Shown: in pieces, positions 7,671-15,340 of the stretch
Numbering within the stretch: the first letter of the stretch is position 1
Layout: every line of letters starts with the position of its first letter
Assembly (NCBI GenBank): GCA_947474205.1
Contig: CANJIC010000015.1
Coordinates: 1-16,768 of the forward strand
DNA length: 16,768 nucleotides
Reading direction: 5' to 3'
Origin: Planctomycetaceae bacterium
GTDB taxonomy: Bacteria; Planctomycetota; Phycisphaerae; Phycisphaerales; SM1A02
Notes under the pieces: model-generated
Databases searched by the model: none
What the model saw: the letters and a program-made list of their open reading frames with translations, nothing else
Told to the model about the DNA's origin: nothing
Translations under genes and position numbers: made by a program

Positions 7671-9077
7671 ATGAAGTCCACTTCCACAATCGCGGAGCGT
7701 TCAATTGCCCCTGTATTTGGCGGCATTTTAGAAATGATCGGCAACACGCCCATGTTGGAGTTGAAACATTTGGACACGGGACCATGTCGGTTATTTGTGA
7801 AGATGGAGAACATGAATCCGGGCGGCTCTATTAAGGACAGAATTGCCGTGACCATGATTGAAGAGGCCGAGGCTTCGGGCGCGCTGAAGCCAGGCGGCAC
7901 GCTTGTTGAGGCCACCGCTGGCAACACCGGCTTGGCGTTGGCGTTGGTGGCGGCGCAAAAAGGCTACAAGTTAGTTGTGGTTGTGCCGGACAAAATGAGC
8001 GATGAAAAAATCAGCCACTTGCGCGCCATGGGCGCCGAGGTGATTCTGACTCGCAGCGATGTGGCCAAGGGTCACCCCGAGTATTACCAAGACATTGCCG
8101 CGCGCATTGCCGCTGAGCGGCCCGGACATTTCTATGTGAATCAATTCGCCAACGAGGCAAATCCGCGCGCGCATGAAGAGACTACTGGTCCAGAAATTTG
8201 GGAGCAAATGGGCGGCGACATTGACGCGTTTGTGTCGGGCGTTGGTTCTGGCGGAACGGTTTCTGGCGTTGGTCGCTTTCTGAAATCTAAAAATCCAAAA
8301 TTGCAAATGATTTTGGCGGATCCTGTTGGCTCCATTCTTGAGCCACTCATCAATGAGGGCCGCACGGTTGAGGCGGGCTCATGGTTGGTGGAGGGAATTG
8401 GCGAGGACTTTGTGCCCAGCATTCTGGACTTGAAACTGGTCGACAAGGCCTACGCCATTAGCGACGCGGAGGCCTTTCACGCCGCGCGCGAATTGCTGAA
8501 AAAAGAAGGCGTTTTGGCGGGTTCCAGCGTTGGCACCTTGCTGGCGGCCACGCTGAAATTTTGCCGCGAGCAAACCAAACCGCTGCGCGTGGTCACGCTT
8601 ATCTGCGACACCGGCGCCAAGTATCTCAGCAAAATGTTTTCCGATCCATGGATGATCGACAACGGATTTATTCAGCGCAAAACATTCGGCGATCTGCGCG
8701 ATTTAATTTCCCGCCGCCACATGGACCGCGAGGACTATGTGTTGAGTCCGCAGATGCCGATTCAACAAGCCATCAAGAGAATGCATATGTACGATGTGAG
8801 CCAGTTGGTTGTGCTTGACGCCGCGGACCGCGTGGTTGGAATTCTGGATGAAAGCGATGTGCTATTGGCGCTGGTCAAGAGCGGCAATATTTCTAAATTG
8901 CCCGTGAGCGACTTCATGACTAGCCGCTTGGAAACCATTTCACCAAAGTCCAGCGTGAACGATCTGCACCCAATTTTCCGCGCCGACCGCGTGGCTATTG
9001 TCGCCGACGACGATCATTTCTACGGCATCATCACGCGCATTGATTTAATCAATTACCTGCGCAAGAAACTTCTCTAA
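7671..9077 (+). CDS. Cystathionine beta-synthase with C-terminal CBS-domain pair
   Basis: PLP enzyme that condenses serine (or an activated serine) with homocysteine to cystathionine, the first step of reverse transsulfuration. It has 468 residues: a fold-type II catalytic core (~15-335) and two CBS domains (~355-400 and ~412-466). IGNTPML (23-29) leads to PGGSIKDR (50-57) with the PLP lysine K55; the substrate loop TAGNTG is at 82-87, the phosphate-binding GVGSGGTVSG at 190-199 and ICDTGAKYLS near 311-320. Bacterial relatives can be cysteine synthases, but the CBS-domain pair and the gamma-family enzyme two genes downstream favour cystathionine beta-synthase. The CBS pair may bind a regulatory ligand such as AdoMet, as in some homologues. 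No Shine-Dalgarno; a -10-like TACACT lies 6 nt upstream. The marC gene follows after 12 bp. Confidence 0.9.
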   Translation: MKSTSTIAERSIAPVFGGILEMIGNTPMLELKHLDTGPCRLFVKMENMNPGGSIKDRIAVTMIEEAEASGALKPGGTLVEATAGNTGLALALVAAQKGYKLVVVVPDKMSDEKISHLRAMGAEVILTRSDVAKGHPEYYQDIAARIAAERPGHFYVNQFANEANPRAHEETTGPEIWEQMGGDIDAFVSGVGSGGTVSGVGRFLKSKNPKLQMILADPVGSILEPLINEGRTVEAGSWLVEGIGEDFVPSILDLKLVDKAYAISDAEAFHAARELLKKEGVLAGSSVGTLLAATLKFCREQTKPLRVVTLICDTGAKYLSKMFSDPWMIDNGFIQRKTFGDLRDLISRRHMDREDYVLSPQMPIQQAIKRMHMYDVSQLVVLDAADRVVGILDESDVLLALVKSGNISKLPVSDFMTSRLETISPKSSVNDLHPIFRADRVAIVADDDHFYGIITRIDLINYLRKKLL

Positions 9078-9089
9078 AGATCAAAATTA

Positions 9090-9803
9090 ATGGATATTCC
9101 AGGCATTTTGACCATCTTTGTTTCGCTGATCGCGCTGATTGATCCGCTGGGCACGGTGGGAATTTTCTTGGCGATCACATGCAACGATTCGACCGCCGTG
9201 CGCAAACGCACCGCCTTGCTTGGCTGCGTGTACGCATTTTGCATCTTGATTTTGTTCCTAGGATTTGGCGGCTCCATTCTTTCATTCTTTGGAATAACCG
9301 TGTCGGCGGTGCAAGTGGGCGGCGGTTTAATTTTGGCCAAGATTGGACTGGATTTGATTGACGTAAAACTGGAGTCCAAATCAAGTCCCGCGGAGGAACG
9401 CGACGCCGTAGTGCGTGATAGTTCAGCGTTCTTTCCACTGGCTATGCCGCTACTGGCTGGACCTGGCGCCATGACCGTGGCCATTGCGGAAAGCAGTCAC
9501 TTTCGCGATGGTCACTGGAGCGATTTACTTTCCGCCACTATCGCCGTTGCCTTGGCGTGCTTTGTCACTTGGATTGTGCTTGATAAAGCAATCTTGATTC
9601 AAAAAGTGCTGGGCAAGTCCGGCACCAACGCCATCACTCGCATCATGGGATTCATTTTGGTCTGTATTGCGGCGCAAATGACCATTGTTGGAATTCAAGG
9701 TGTGATTGCCAGCGTGACACATGCACCCCCGTCGTTGCCGCCCAAAGACAGCATTTCCGCAGCCGTTAGCATCTTGCCATGGCTCACCCACATCTCAATT
9801 TAG
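9090..9803 (+). CDS. MarC family (UPF0056) integral membrane protein
   Basis: Inner-membrane protein of unknown biochemical role; the E. coli namesake was once linked to multiple antibiotic resistance but that role is not supported. The 237-residue product has about six hydrophobic segments (~4-24, 40-65, 69-90, 115-137, 145-163, 178-205). It carries the family hallmarks ALIDPLGTVGIF near the N-terminus, PLAMPLLAGPGAMTVAI in the middle and NAITRIMGFIL near the last segment. The start is 12 bp after the upstream cystathionine beta-synthase stop. Its own stop lies inside the downstream gamma-family gene (25-bp overlap), so it is locked into a reverse transsulfuration operon. A role in moving an amino acid or thiol is conceivable but purely inferred. 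Confidence 0.9.
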   Translation: MDIPGILTIFVSLIALIDPLGTVGIFLAITCNDSTAVRKRTALLGCVYAFCILILFLGFGGSILSFFGITVSAVQVGGGLILAKIGLDLIDVKLESKSSPAEERDAVVRDSSAFFPLAMPLLAGPGAMTVAIAESSHFRDGHWSDLLSATIAVALACFVTWIVLDKAILIQKVLGKSGTNAITRIMGFILVCIAAQMTIVGIQGVIASVTHAPPSLPPKDSISAAVSILPWLTHISI

Positions 9804-10984
9804 AAAGTCGTTGCGTTCATGGCGGTCAACACCCGGACCCCGTGACGGGCGCTGTCATGCCTGCGATTGCAACCAGTAGCACATTTATTCAAGAGAGTCC
9901 TGGCGTTCACAAAGGTTTTGAATATTCACGTAGTCACAACGCCACGCGCTTTGCCTTTGAGCGCGCGATCGCCAATTTGGAATCCAGCGGACTGTCAGAA
10001 GAACAAGAGCGCACGTGCGGCGGCTTTGCATTTGCCAGCGGACTTGCGGCCATTAGCACTTGCTTGGAAATACTCGACACCGGCGACACTCTTGTCAGTA
10101 TGGACGATGTGTACGGCGGAACCCATCGACTATTTTCAAAAGTTCGTCAACGTAGCGCTGGACTTGCGCCTGTGTATGTTGACCTGACCAATCCCGCGTT
10201 GTTTGAGGCGGCGATTCAAAAGAAAAAACCCGGCATGGTGTGGGTTGAAACTCCCACCAATCCAACGCTGAAAGTGGTCGACCTTGCGGCCATCGCAACC
10301 ATTGCCAAGAAGCACCGCATTATCAGCGTGTGCGACAACACATTCGCCACGCCCATGTTGCAGCGGCCGCTTGAAATGGGTTTTGATATTGTCATGCATT
10401 CGGTCACCAAATACTTGGGCGGCCACAGCGATGTGGTGGGCGGAGCGTTGGTGACAAATCGCGCTGATCTGGCTGAAAAACTGCGGTTTTTGCAGAACGC
10501 CATTGGCGGCGTCATGGGTCCATTTGACGCCTATTTGGCGCTGCGTGGCGTGAAGACGTTGGCGGTGCGCATGCAACGGCATTGTGAAAGCGCAATGCAC
10601 ATTGCGCAGTGGCTTGAGAAGCACCCCAAGGTTGAGCGCGTGGTGTATCCGGGTCTTGCCTCGCATGCGCAACACGATGTTGCCAAAAAGCAAATGCAGC
10701 TTGCGGGCAAGCCGGCCTTTGGTGGCATGATCACTATTTTTATTCGCGGAGGCTTGGCGGAAAGTCGCCGCTTCTTGGAGAACGTGCACATGTTCGCGCT
10801 GGCGGAAAGTTTGGGCGGCGTGGAAAGTTTGATTGAGCACCCCGCCATCATGACGCACGCCAGTGTTCCAGCCGAAAGTAGAAAGGCGCTTGGTATTTCA
10901 GACAACTTGGTGCGCCTCAGCGTTGGCATTGAACATCAGCAGGACTTGATCAATGATCTTGAGAAGGCTTTGGCGCATGTGTAA
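9779..10984 (+). CDS. Cystathionine gamma-synthase/gamma-lyase family PLP enzyme
   Basis: Fold-type I PLP enzyme of the Cys/Met metabolism family, 401 residues, the usual length. YSRSHNATR (49-57) gives the Tyr and Arg that bind the cofactor phosphate of the neighbouring subunit (NAT in place of the more usual NPT). DDVYGGTHRLF (109-119) provides the ring-stacking Tyr112, CDNTFATP (185-192) the Asp that contacts the pyridine nitrogen, and HSVTKYLGGHSDVVGG (207-222) the Schiff-base lysine K211. Being downstream of a cystathionine beta-synthase, it most likely works as a gamma-lyase cleaving cystathionine to cysteine, ammonia and 2-oxobutyrate. Gamma-synthase (MetB) or a related activity cannot be excluded from sequence. 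The start overlaps marC by 25 bp; the N-terminus beginning LESRCVHGGQHPDPVTGAV is normal for the family. Confidence 0.9.
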   Translation: MAHPHLNLESRCVHGGQHPDPVTGAVMPAIATSSTFIQESPGVHKGFEYSRSHNATRFAFERAIANLESSGLSEEQERTCGGFAFASGLAAISTCLEILDTGDTLVSMDDVYGGTHRLFSKVRQRSAGLAPVYVDLTNPALFEAAIQKKKPGMVWVETPTNPTLKVVDLAAIATIAKKHRIISVCDNTFATPMLQRPLEMGFDIVMHSVTKYLGGHSDVVGGALVTNRADLAEKLRFLQNAIGGVMGPFDAYLALRGVKTLAVRMQRHCESAMHIAQWLEKHPKVERVVYPGLASHAQHDVAKKQMQLAGKPAFGGMITIFIRGGLAESRRFLENVHMFALAESLGGVESLIEHPAIMTHASVPAESRKALGISDNLVRLSVGIEHQQDLINDLEKALAHV

Positions 10985-11113
10985 CTTTTCTTTCGCTGAA
11001 ACAGGTTTATCCGCATCGAGTCAATTCTTGCGCCACCGAGTTGTACTTCTGAAATATATTTCCAACCTGCCGCACTCAACACAACACTCAACACAAAATC
11101 AAGGAGCCACTTC
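10985..11113 (+). promoter_or_regulatory. pyrH upstream region with AC-rich leader
   Basis: This 129-bp gap has a -10-like TATATT (11055-11060) about 53 nt before the pyrH start, but no -35 at ideal spacing. The leader then becomes A/C-rich and probably unstructured, contains a perfect tandem repeat (11073-11096) and ends with a strong Shine-Dalgarno AAGGAG (11101-11106), 7 nt from the GTG. No intrinsic terminator for the upstream gene is visible. Confidence 0.4.
11073..11096 (+). repeat. Two tandem copies of CACTCAACACAA
   Basis: Two perfect 12-bp copies lie head to tail (11073-11084 and 11085-11096), ending 4 nt before the pyrH Shine-Dalgarno. The repeat is G-free and would keep the ribosome-loading region unfolded, or it could be a binding site or replication slippage. 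Confidence 0.95.
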
Positions 11114-11836
11114 GTGAGCCAGAACTATCAACGCGTTGTATTGAAACTAAGCGGCGAAAGCTTTGCGCAAGAAGGTCAACTTGGAATTGCGCCTGAGCAA
11201 TTGGCGCATATTGCAGCGGAAATTGCCGATGCGTATCGCGCGGTGAATGGCTTGAAATTGGCCATTGTTGTGGGTGGCGGAAATATTGTGCGTGGCGCCA
11301 AGTTGGCCGAGAAGGGTCGCATTGCGCAAGCCACGGCCGACTACATGGGCATGATGGGAACAATTATTAACGGCCTTGCGTTACGCGAGGCGCTTGAAGG
11401 AACTGGCGTGGCTAGTCGACTCATGACCGCGCTTGAAGTGAAGTCCGTGGCCGAGCCATTTATCCGCGCGCGCGCGTTGCGCCACATGGAAAAGGGCCGC
11501 GTGATTATTTTGGCGGCGGGCACCGGCAATCCATTCTTCACCACCGACACGTGCGCAAGTTTGCGCGGCGTTGAATTGCAAGCGCAAATGTTGTTGAAGG
11601 CCACCAAAGTGGACGGCGTCTATACCGCGGATCCCAAAATAGATCCAAAGGCGACCAAGTTGAACGAGATCAAGTTCTCAGAGGCCATCGCCAAGCGCTT
11701 GGCCGTGATGGATTTGACCGCGCTCACCATGTGCATGGAGCATTCTCTGCCCGTGCGCGTGTTCAACTTCCACCAAAGTGGAAACGTCAAGCGAGCCATG
11801 TGTGGTGAGGCCATTGGCACGCTGGTTTCCAATTAA
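11114..11836 (+). CDS. pyrH: UMP kinase
   Basis: Hexameric amino-acid-kinase-fold enzyme that phosphorylates UMP to UDP with ATP, feeding RNA synthesis and, through UDP and CTP, DNA precursors. The 240-residue product is full length: VVLKLSGE at the N-terminus (phosphate/Mg site), VVGGGNIVRG (52-61), DYMGMMGTIINGLAL, GTGNPFFTTDT (UMP contact region) and VDGVYTADPK (ATP site) are all present. The start is a GTG at 11114 with a near-ideal Shine-Dalgarno AAGGAG at 7-nt spacing. It heads a run of translation and nucleotide genes (pyrH-frr-nrdR-thrS-infC); pyrH-frr linkage is common in bacteria, although tsf and rpsB, often upstream, are absent here. Confidence 0.97.
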   Translation: MSQNYQRVVLKLSGESFAQEGQLGIAPEQLAHIAAEIADAYRAVNGLKLAIVVGGGNIVRGAKLAEKGRIAQATADYMGMMGTIINGLALREALEGTGVASRLMTALEVKSVAEPFIRARALRHMEKGRVIILAAGTGNPFFTTDTCASLRGVELQAQMLLKATKVDGVYTADPKIDPKATKLNEIKFSEAIAKRLAVMDLTALTMCMEHSLPVRVFNFHQSGNVKRAMCGEAIGTLVSN

Positions 11837-11989
11837 TCAGCGCATCCACGGGCAAACCCAAGCCACACTTTTTTGCGCCACAAAGCGACGCAGATTCGTC
11901 TTGTGATAAATACTTCGCGCACCCATGAATCAACGGCTACGCCCTTCATTTTCCCTGCTATTCTCGCACACTCTTGAAGGAGAAATCGC
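11837..11989 (+). promoter_or_regulatory. frr upstream region with possible promoter
   Basis: A 153-bp gap between pyrH and frr. A -10-like TATTCT (11959-11964) is about 25 nt upstream of the frr ATG, without a convincing -35. A strong Shine-Dalgarno AAGGAG (11977-11982) precedes the ATG by 7 nt. A T6 run near 11870-11875 follows only a weak GGG/CCC stem, so I do not call a terminator. Confidence 0.3.
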
Positions 11990-12556
11990 ATGGACCTAGA
12001 CACCATTTTGCTGGAATGTGAAGATCAGATGGAGAAGAGCGTGGAGCACCTGAGCAAGGAGCTGCGCGGCATGCGCACGGGCCGTGCCACCACCGCCATG
12101 TTGGAATACATCAAGGTGGATTATTACGGTTCCATGACGGACCTGCGCGAACTCGCCGCCATTAGCGTGCCCGAGCCCACGCAACTTTTGGTGAAGCCAT
12201 TTGATCCAGGCGCTAAAACTGAAATTGTGAAGGCCATTGAGAAATCTGGTTTAGGTTTGAATCCGCAAACCGAAGGCACGCAAATTCGCATCATTGTTCC
12301 ATCGCCAAGTTCCGACAGGCGCAAGCAACTTGCGACGCAAGCCAAGAAACTTTCCGAGGATACTAAAGTTGCCGTTCGCAACGCACGCCGCGACGCCAAC
12401 AAACGCATTGACACGTTGTTGGCCGACAAAAAAACTGGCCTGACCGAGGATGCCGCCGAGCGCGCCCAAAAAGATGTGGACGAAGCCACCAAGAAACATA
12501 CAACGCGCGTGGAAGAAGTTGTGACCAAGAAAGTCACCGAGATTGAGGAGGCGTAA
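11990..12556 (+). CDS. frr: Ribosome recycling factor
   Basis: RRF splits post-termination ribosomes together with EF-G, freeing subunits and mRNA. The 188-residue product has the family length and layout: an N-terminal helix (about 1-28, EDQMEKSVEHLSKEL), then LRGMRTGRATTAMLE with the conserved TGRA segment. The beta-rich domain II follows with VDYYGSMTDLRELAAISVPEP, and PSPSSDRRKQLATQAKK opens the long helices of domain I, including VAVRNARRDANKRID. The start has an excellent Shine-Dalgarno (AAGGAG, 7-nt spacing). The nrdR start follows the stop after 3 nt, and the nrdR Shine-Dalgarno lies inside the last frr codons. Confidence 0.97.
   Translation: MDLDTILLECEDQMEKSVEHLSKELRGMRTGRATTAMLEYIKVDYYGSMTDLRELAAISVPEPTQLLVKPFDPGAKTEIVKAIEKSGLGLNPQTEGTQIRIIVPSPSSDRRKQLATQAKKLSEDTKVAVRNARRDANKRIDTLLADKKTGLTEDAAERAQKDVDEATKKHTTRVEEVVTKKVTEIEEA
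12545..12551 (+). promoter_or_regulatory. Strong ribosome binding site GAGGAGG fixing the nrdR GTG start
   Basis: GAGGAGG lies within the final codons of frr, 8 nt before the GTG at 12560, and decides the start of nrdR. The embedding implies coupled translation of frr and nrdR. Confidence 0.8.
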
Positions 12557-12559
12557 TTC

Positions 12560-13066
12560 GTGCGCTGTCCTTTTTGCACCGCAGACAATGACAAGGTGAT
12601 CGACAGTCGCCCGGGCGAAGATGGCGACACCATTCGTCGTCGCCGCGAATGTATTGCGTGTGAAAAACGTTTCACAACCTACGAGCGATTTGAGCGAACT
12701 GCCCGCTTAATGGTGGTCAAACGCGATGGAACGCGTGTTCCATATTTGGCGGAAAGTCTGTCGCGTGGTTTGCACGCCGCATGCGGCAAGCGCCCTATTC
12801 GCGAAGAAGACAAAGAGCGTTTGTGCCGTGAAGTGGAAGAGGAAATTCACCGCGACTTCGACCGTGAAGTGTTGAGCACCGAAATTGGTCAGCGCCTTGC
12901 CAACAAACTTCGCGTGCTTGATCCAATTGCCTATATACGATTTGTCAGCGAGCATCATGGATTTAGTTCCATCGCCGAGTTCGCCGCCGAGATGGCGTCC
13001 ATGCAATCCCGTCCACAACCTGTCGCCAATGAGCGCGATCTTTTTCCAGACACCAAAACAAAATAA
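12560..13066 (+). CDS. nrdR: Transcriptional repressor NrdR
   Basis: NrdR is a zinc-ribbon/ATP-cone repressor that binds tandem NrdR boxes in front of ribonucleotide reductase genes according to the bound ATP/dATP. The 168-residue product shows the rubredoxin-like zinc ribbon with Cys3, Cys6, Cys31 and Cys34 (CPFC and CIAC), the conserved DSRPGEDGDTIRRRREC segment, and an ATP-cone domain from about residue 47 (VVKRDGTRVPY) to about 140. The last ~20 residues are variable. The start is GTG at 12560, set by GAGGAGG. No ribonucleotide reductase gene or obvious NrdR box is present in the window, so its targets lie elsewhere. thrS starts 12 nt after its stop. Confidence 0.96.
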   Translation: MRCPFCTADNDKVIDSRPGEDGDTIRRRRECIACEKRFTTYERFERTARLMVVKRDGTRVPYLAESLSRGLHAACGKRPIREEDKERLCREVEEEIHRDFDREVLSTEIGQRLANKLRVLDPIAYIRFVSEHHGFSSIAEFAAEMASMQSRPQPVANERDLFPDTKTK

Positions 13067-13078
13067 ATCCATAACACC

Positions 13079-15172
13079 ATGCCAGTCATTACGCTTCCAG
13101 ACGGAACCAAAAAAACTTATGACGCACCCGTAACCGCCGCGAAAGTGGCCGCCGACATTGGAGCGGGTCTTGCCAAGGCCGCCCTTGGCGCAAAGATTGA
13201 CGGCGTGCTGTGCGACCTGTCCACAATAATGGCGCGCGACGCGCAGTTGGCCATTGTCACTCCCAAAAAACGCGACGGCACCATTGACCCAGACGCGCTG
13301 TTTCTTGTGCGCCATTCCGCGGCGCACATTATGGCGGAGGCCATCAGCAATTTATTTCCTGGCGTGCAATTGGTCTACGGACCGCCCGTGGAGCAAGGCT
13401 TCTACTACGACATGGCCTTCCCCGCCGGGCAAATTCCAAGCGCCGATGATTTCACCAAAATTGAGCAGGAAATGGCTCGAATTGTGACAGAGGACCGCCC
13501 TTTCACGCGCTTTGAAATGAACGCCGTCGATGGCATGGCCAAGGCCAACAGCGAAGGCAGCAAATATAAAATTGACAACGCGCAGCGCGCCTGCGACGCG
13601 GCGAAAACTTCTGGCGGCGACGCCACGCTGAGTTGGTACGCAACTGGAACGCCTGGAAAAAATTGGGAAGACCTTTGCCGCGGTCCGCACGTGCCAACCA
13701 CTGCGCGCGTTGCCGCGTACAAAGTGACCACGCTTGCCAGCAGCTATTGGCACGGCGATGAAAAAAGCGATCGACTGACACGCGTGTATGGAACCGCCTT
13801 CGCATCAAAGGCGGAGCTTGACGCGCACATGAAGCAACTTGAAGAAGCAAAGTTGCGCGACCACCGCGTTCTTGGAAAGCAGTTGCAACTTTTTCATATT
13901 GATGAAATGGTTGGACAAGGCCTTGTGTTGTGGAAACCAAACGGCGCCGTGATTCGCCAAGAGTTGCAAACTTTTATTGGCGAGGCGCTGCGACAACAGG
14001 GCTATCACCAAGTGTTCACGCCGCACATTGGCAAGTTGGATCTCTATCGCACCAGCGGCCACTTTCCCTATTACCGCGAGAGCCAGTACCCACCAATCAT
14101 TGACCACGAAAGTATGAGCGCGCTTGCCAAAGAAGGTTGCACATGCGCCGACCTTTCAAATCGCTTGGAAAAGGGCGAGATTGAGGGCTATTTACTGAAG
14201 CCCATGAATTGCCCACACCACATTCGCATCTTCGCCAGCGAGCCGCGCTCATGGCGCGATTTGCCCGTGCGTTTGGCTGAATTTGGAACGGTCTATCGCT
14301 GGGAGCAGTCGGGAGAAATTGGCGGCTTGACGCGCGTGCGTGGTTTCACGCAAGACGACGCGCATTTATTCTGCCGCGAAGATCAGGTCGCGCATGAACT
14401 GCAAGGCTGCTTGAAACTTGTCAAACTTATTTTTGGAACATTGGGCATGACGGATTACCGCGTGCGCGTTGGATTGCGCGGACCCGACTCCGCCAAGTAC
14501 GTTGGCCTTGCGGAAAATTGGGACAAGGCCGAGCAAGCGTGCCGCGACGCGGCGCAATCGCTTGGCGTTCCTTTCAGCGAAGAGCCAGGCGAAGCCGCCT
14601 TCTACGGACCCAAGATTGATTTTGTGGTGCGCGATGTCATCGGTCGCTCTTGGCAACTTGGAACCGTGCAAGTGGATTACAACTTGCCCATTCGATTCGA
14701 CCTGTCCTATCAAGGCGCCGACAACAAGACGCATAGACCAGTCATGATTCACCGCGCGCCATTTGGAAGTCTGGAACGATTCACCGGCGTGTTGATTGAG
14801 CATTTCGCCGGCGCGTTTCCGCTATGGCTTAGTCCAGAGCAAGTGCGCGTGCTTCCGATTAGTGAAAAGAGCGACGCCTACGCGCAAGAATTGCACGCCG
14901 CGCTGCACCAAGCTGGCCTGCGCACCACGCTTGACACAAGTTCAGAACGAGTTCAGAACCGCATTCGCATTGCCGCCGAGCAAAAGATTCCGGTCACGGC
15001 CATTGTTGGTCCGCGCGACGCCGAACGGCGCGTGGTCAGCATTCGGCTGCATGGAAAGGCTGAAAATGCGGGCGAAATGCCATTTGATGACTTTGTGGCC
15101 GCGCTGGTTTCGGACTACCGAAACCGCGCCAGTGAAACGCTTGCGGGCAAGATTACGCCAACCACAAAGTGA
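13079..15172 (+). CDS. thrS: Threonyl-tRNA synthetase
   Basis: Class II synthetase charging tRNA-Thr. The 697-residue product has an N-terminal TGS domain (1-62), an editing domain with HSAAH (H79, H83) and CRGPH (C200, H204) for clearing Ser-tRNA-Thr, a catalytic domain, and an anticodon-binding domain (~585-680). Zinc ligands that select threonine are C378 (MNCPHH), H429 (DDAHLF) and H558 (MIHRAPFG). Motif 2 is near RDLPVRLAEFGTVYRWEQSG (393-412) and motif 3 near HRAPFGSLERF (558-568). A ~28-residue insertion (about 343-370, with CTC) precedes the zinc Cys and is absent from E. coli ThrRS. It is longer than the E. coli enzyme, which has about 640 residues. The ATG at 13079 is 12 nt after nrdR with no Shine-Dalgarno; the TGS domain starts immediately, supporting this start. 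Confidence 0.97.
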   Translation: MPVITLPDGTKKTYDAPVTAAKVAADIGAGLAKAALGAKIDGVLCDLSTIMARDAQLAIVTPKKRDGTIDPDALFLVRHSAAHIMAEAISNLFPGVQLVYGPPVEQGFYYDMAFPAGQIPSADDFTKIEQEMARIVTEDRPFTRFEMNAVDGMAKANSEGSKYKIDNAQRACDAAKTSGGDATLSWYATGTPGKNWEDLCRGPHVPTTARVAAYKVTTLASSYWHGDEKSDRLTRVYGTAFASKAELDAHMKQLEEAKLRDHRVLGKQLQLFHIDEMVGQGLVLWKPNGAVIRQELQTFIGEALRQQGYHQVFTPHIGKLDLYRTSGHFPYYRESQYPPIIDHESMSALAKEGCTCADLSNRLEKGEIEGYLLKPMNCPHHIRIFASEPRSWRDLPVRLAEFGTVYRWEQSGEIGGLTRVRGFTQDDAHLFCREDQVAHELQGCLKLVKLIFGTLGMTDYRVRVGLRGPDSAKYVGLAENWDKAEQACRDAAQSLGVPFSEEPGEAAFYGPKIDFVVRDVIGRSWQLGTVQVDYNLPIRFDLSYQGADNKTHRPVMIHRAPFGSLERFTGVLIEHFAGAFPLWLSPEQVRVLPISEKSDAYAQELHAALHQAGLRTTLDTSSERVQNRIRIAAEQKIPVTAIVGPRDAERRVVSIRLHGKAENAGEMPFDDFVAALVSDYRNRASETLAGKITPTTK

Positions 15173-15182
15173 CATTTGTCAC
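15169..15182. promoter_or_regulatory. Inverted repeat GTGACATTTGTCAC over the thrS stop codon
   Basis: A 6+6 bp inverted repeat with a 2-nt centre overlaps the thrS TGA. It looks like an operator of a dimeric regulator (TGTGA-type half sites) placed about 40 bp upstream of the candidate infC promoter. No T tail follows, so it is unlikely to be a terminator. Confidence 0.3.
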
Positions 15183-15310
15183 AAGAATGCAAAATCTCCG
15201 CAAAAAAGACTTGCAAATCCGCTTGCATCGGTCATGCTTGGGCAGGTACTTTGTACTGTGTAAGCGGTGAACGTTTCACCACTCAAAAGTGACTCAAGGA
15301 CAACGACTGC

Positions 15311-15340
15311 ATGTTTCAGAAATTCTTCGTACAGGCATGA
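15311..15340 (+). CDS. Possible leader peptide MFQKFFVQA upstream of infC
   Basis: A nine-codon ORF with three Phe codons, preceded by AAGGA (15296-15300) at 10-nt spacing. Its TGA overlaps the ATG of a second short ORF in the form ATGA (15337-15340). Such arrangements are typical of coupled leader peptides, but an ORF this short can occur by chance. Confidence 0.25.
   Translation: MFQKFFVQA

Noticed and set aside
10136..10858. 240-codon minus-strand frame inside the cystathionine gamma-family gene
   Set aside because: It is fully covered by a gene with complete PLP-enzyme motifs and its own translation is His/Arg-rich with no recognisable family.
11840..11876. Terminator after pyrH
   Set aside because: Only a GGG-CAAA-CCC mini-stem lies before the T6 run, and 12 nt separate them; too weak to call.
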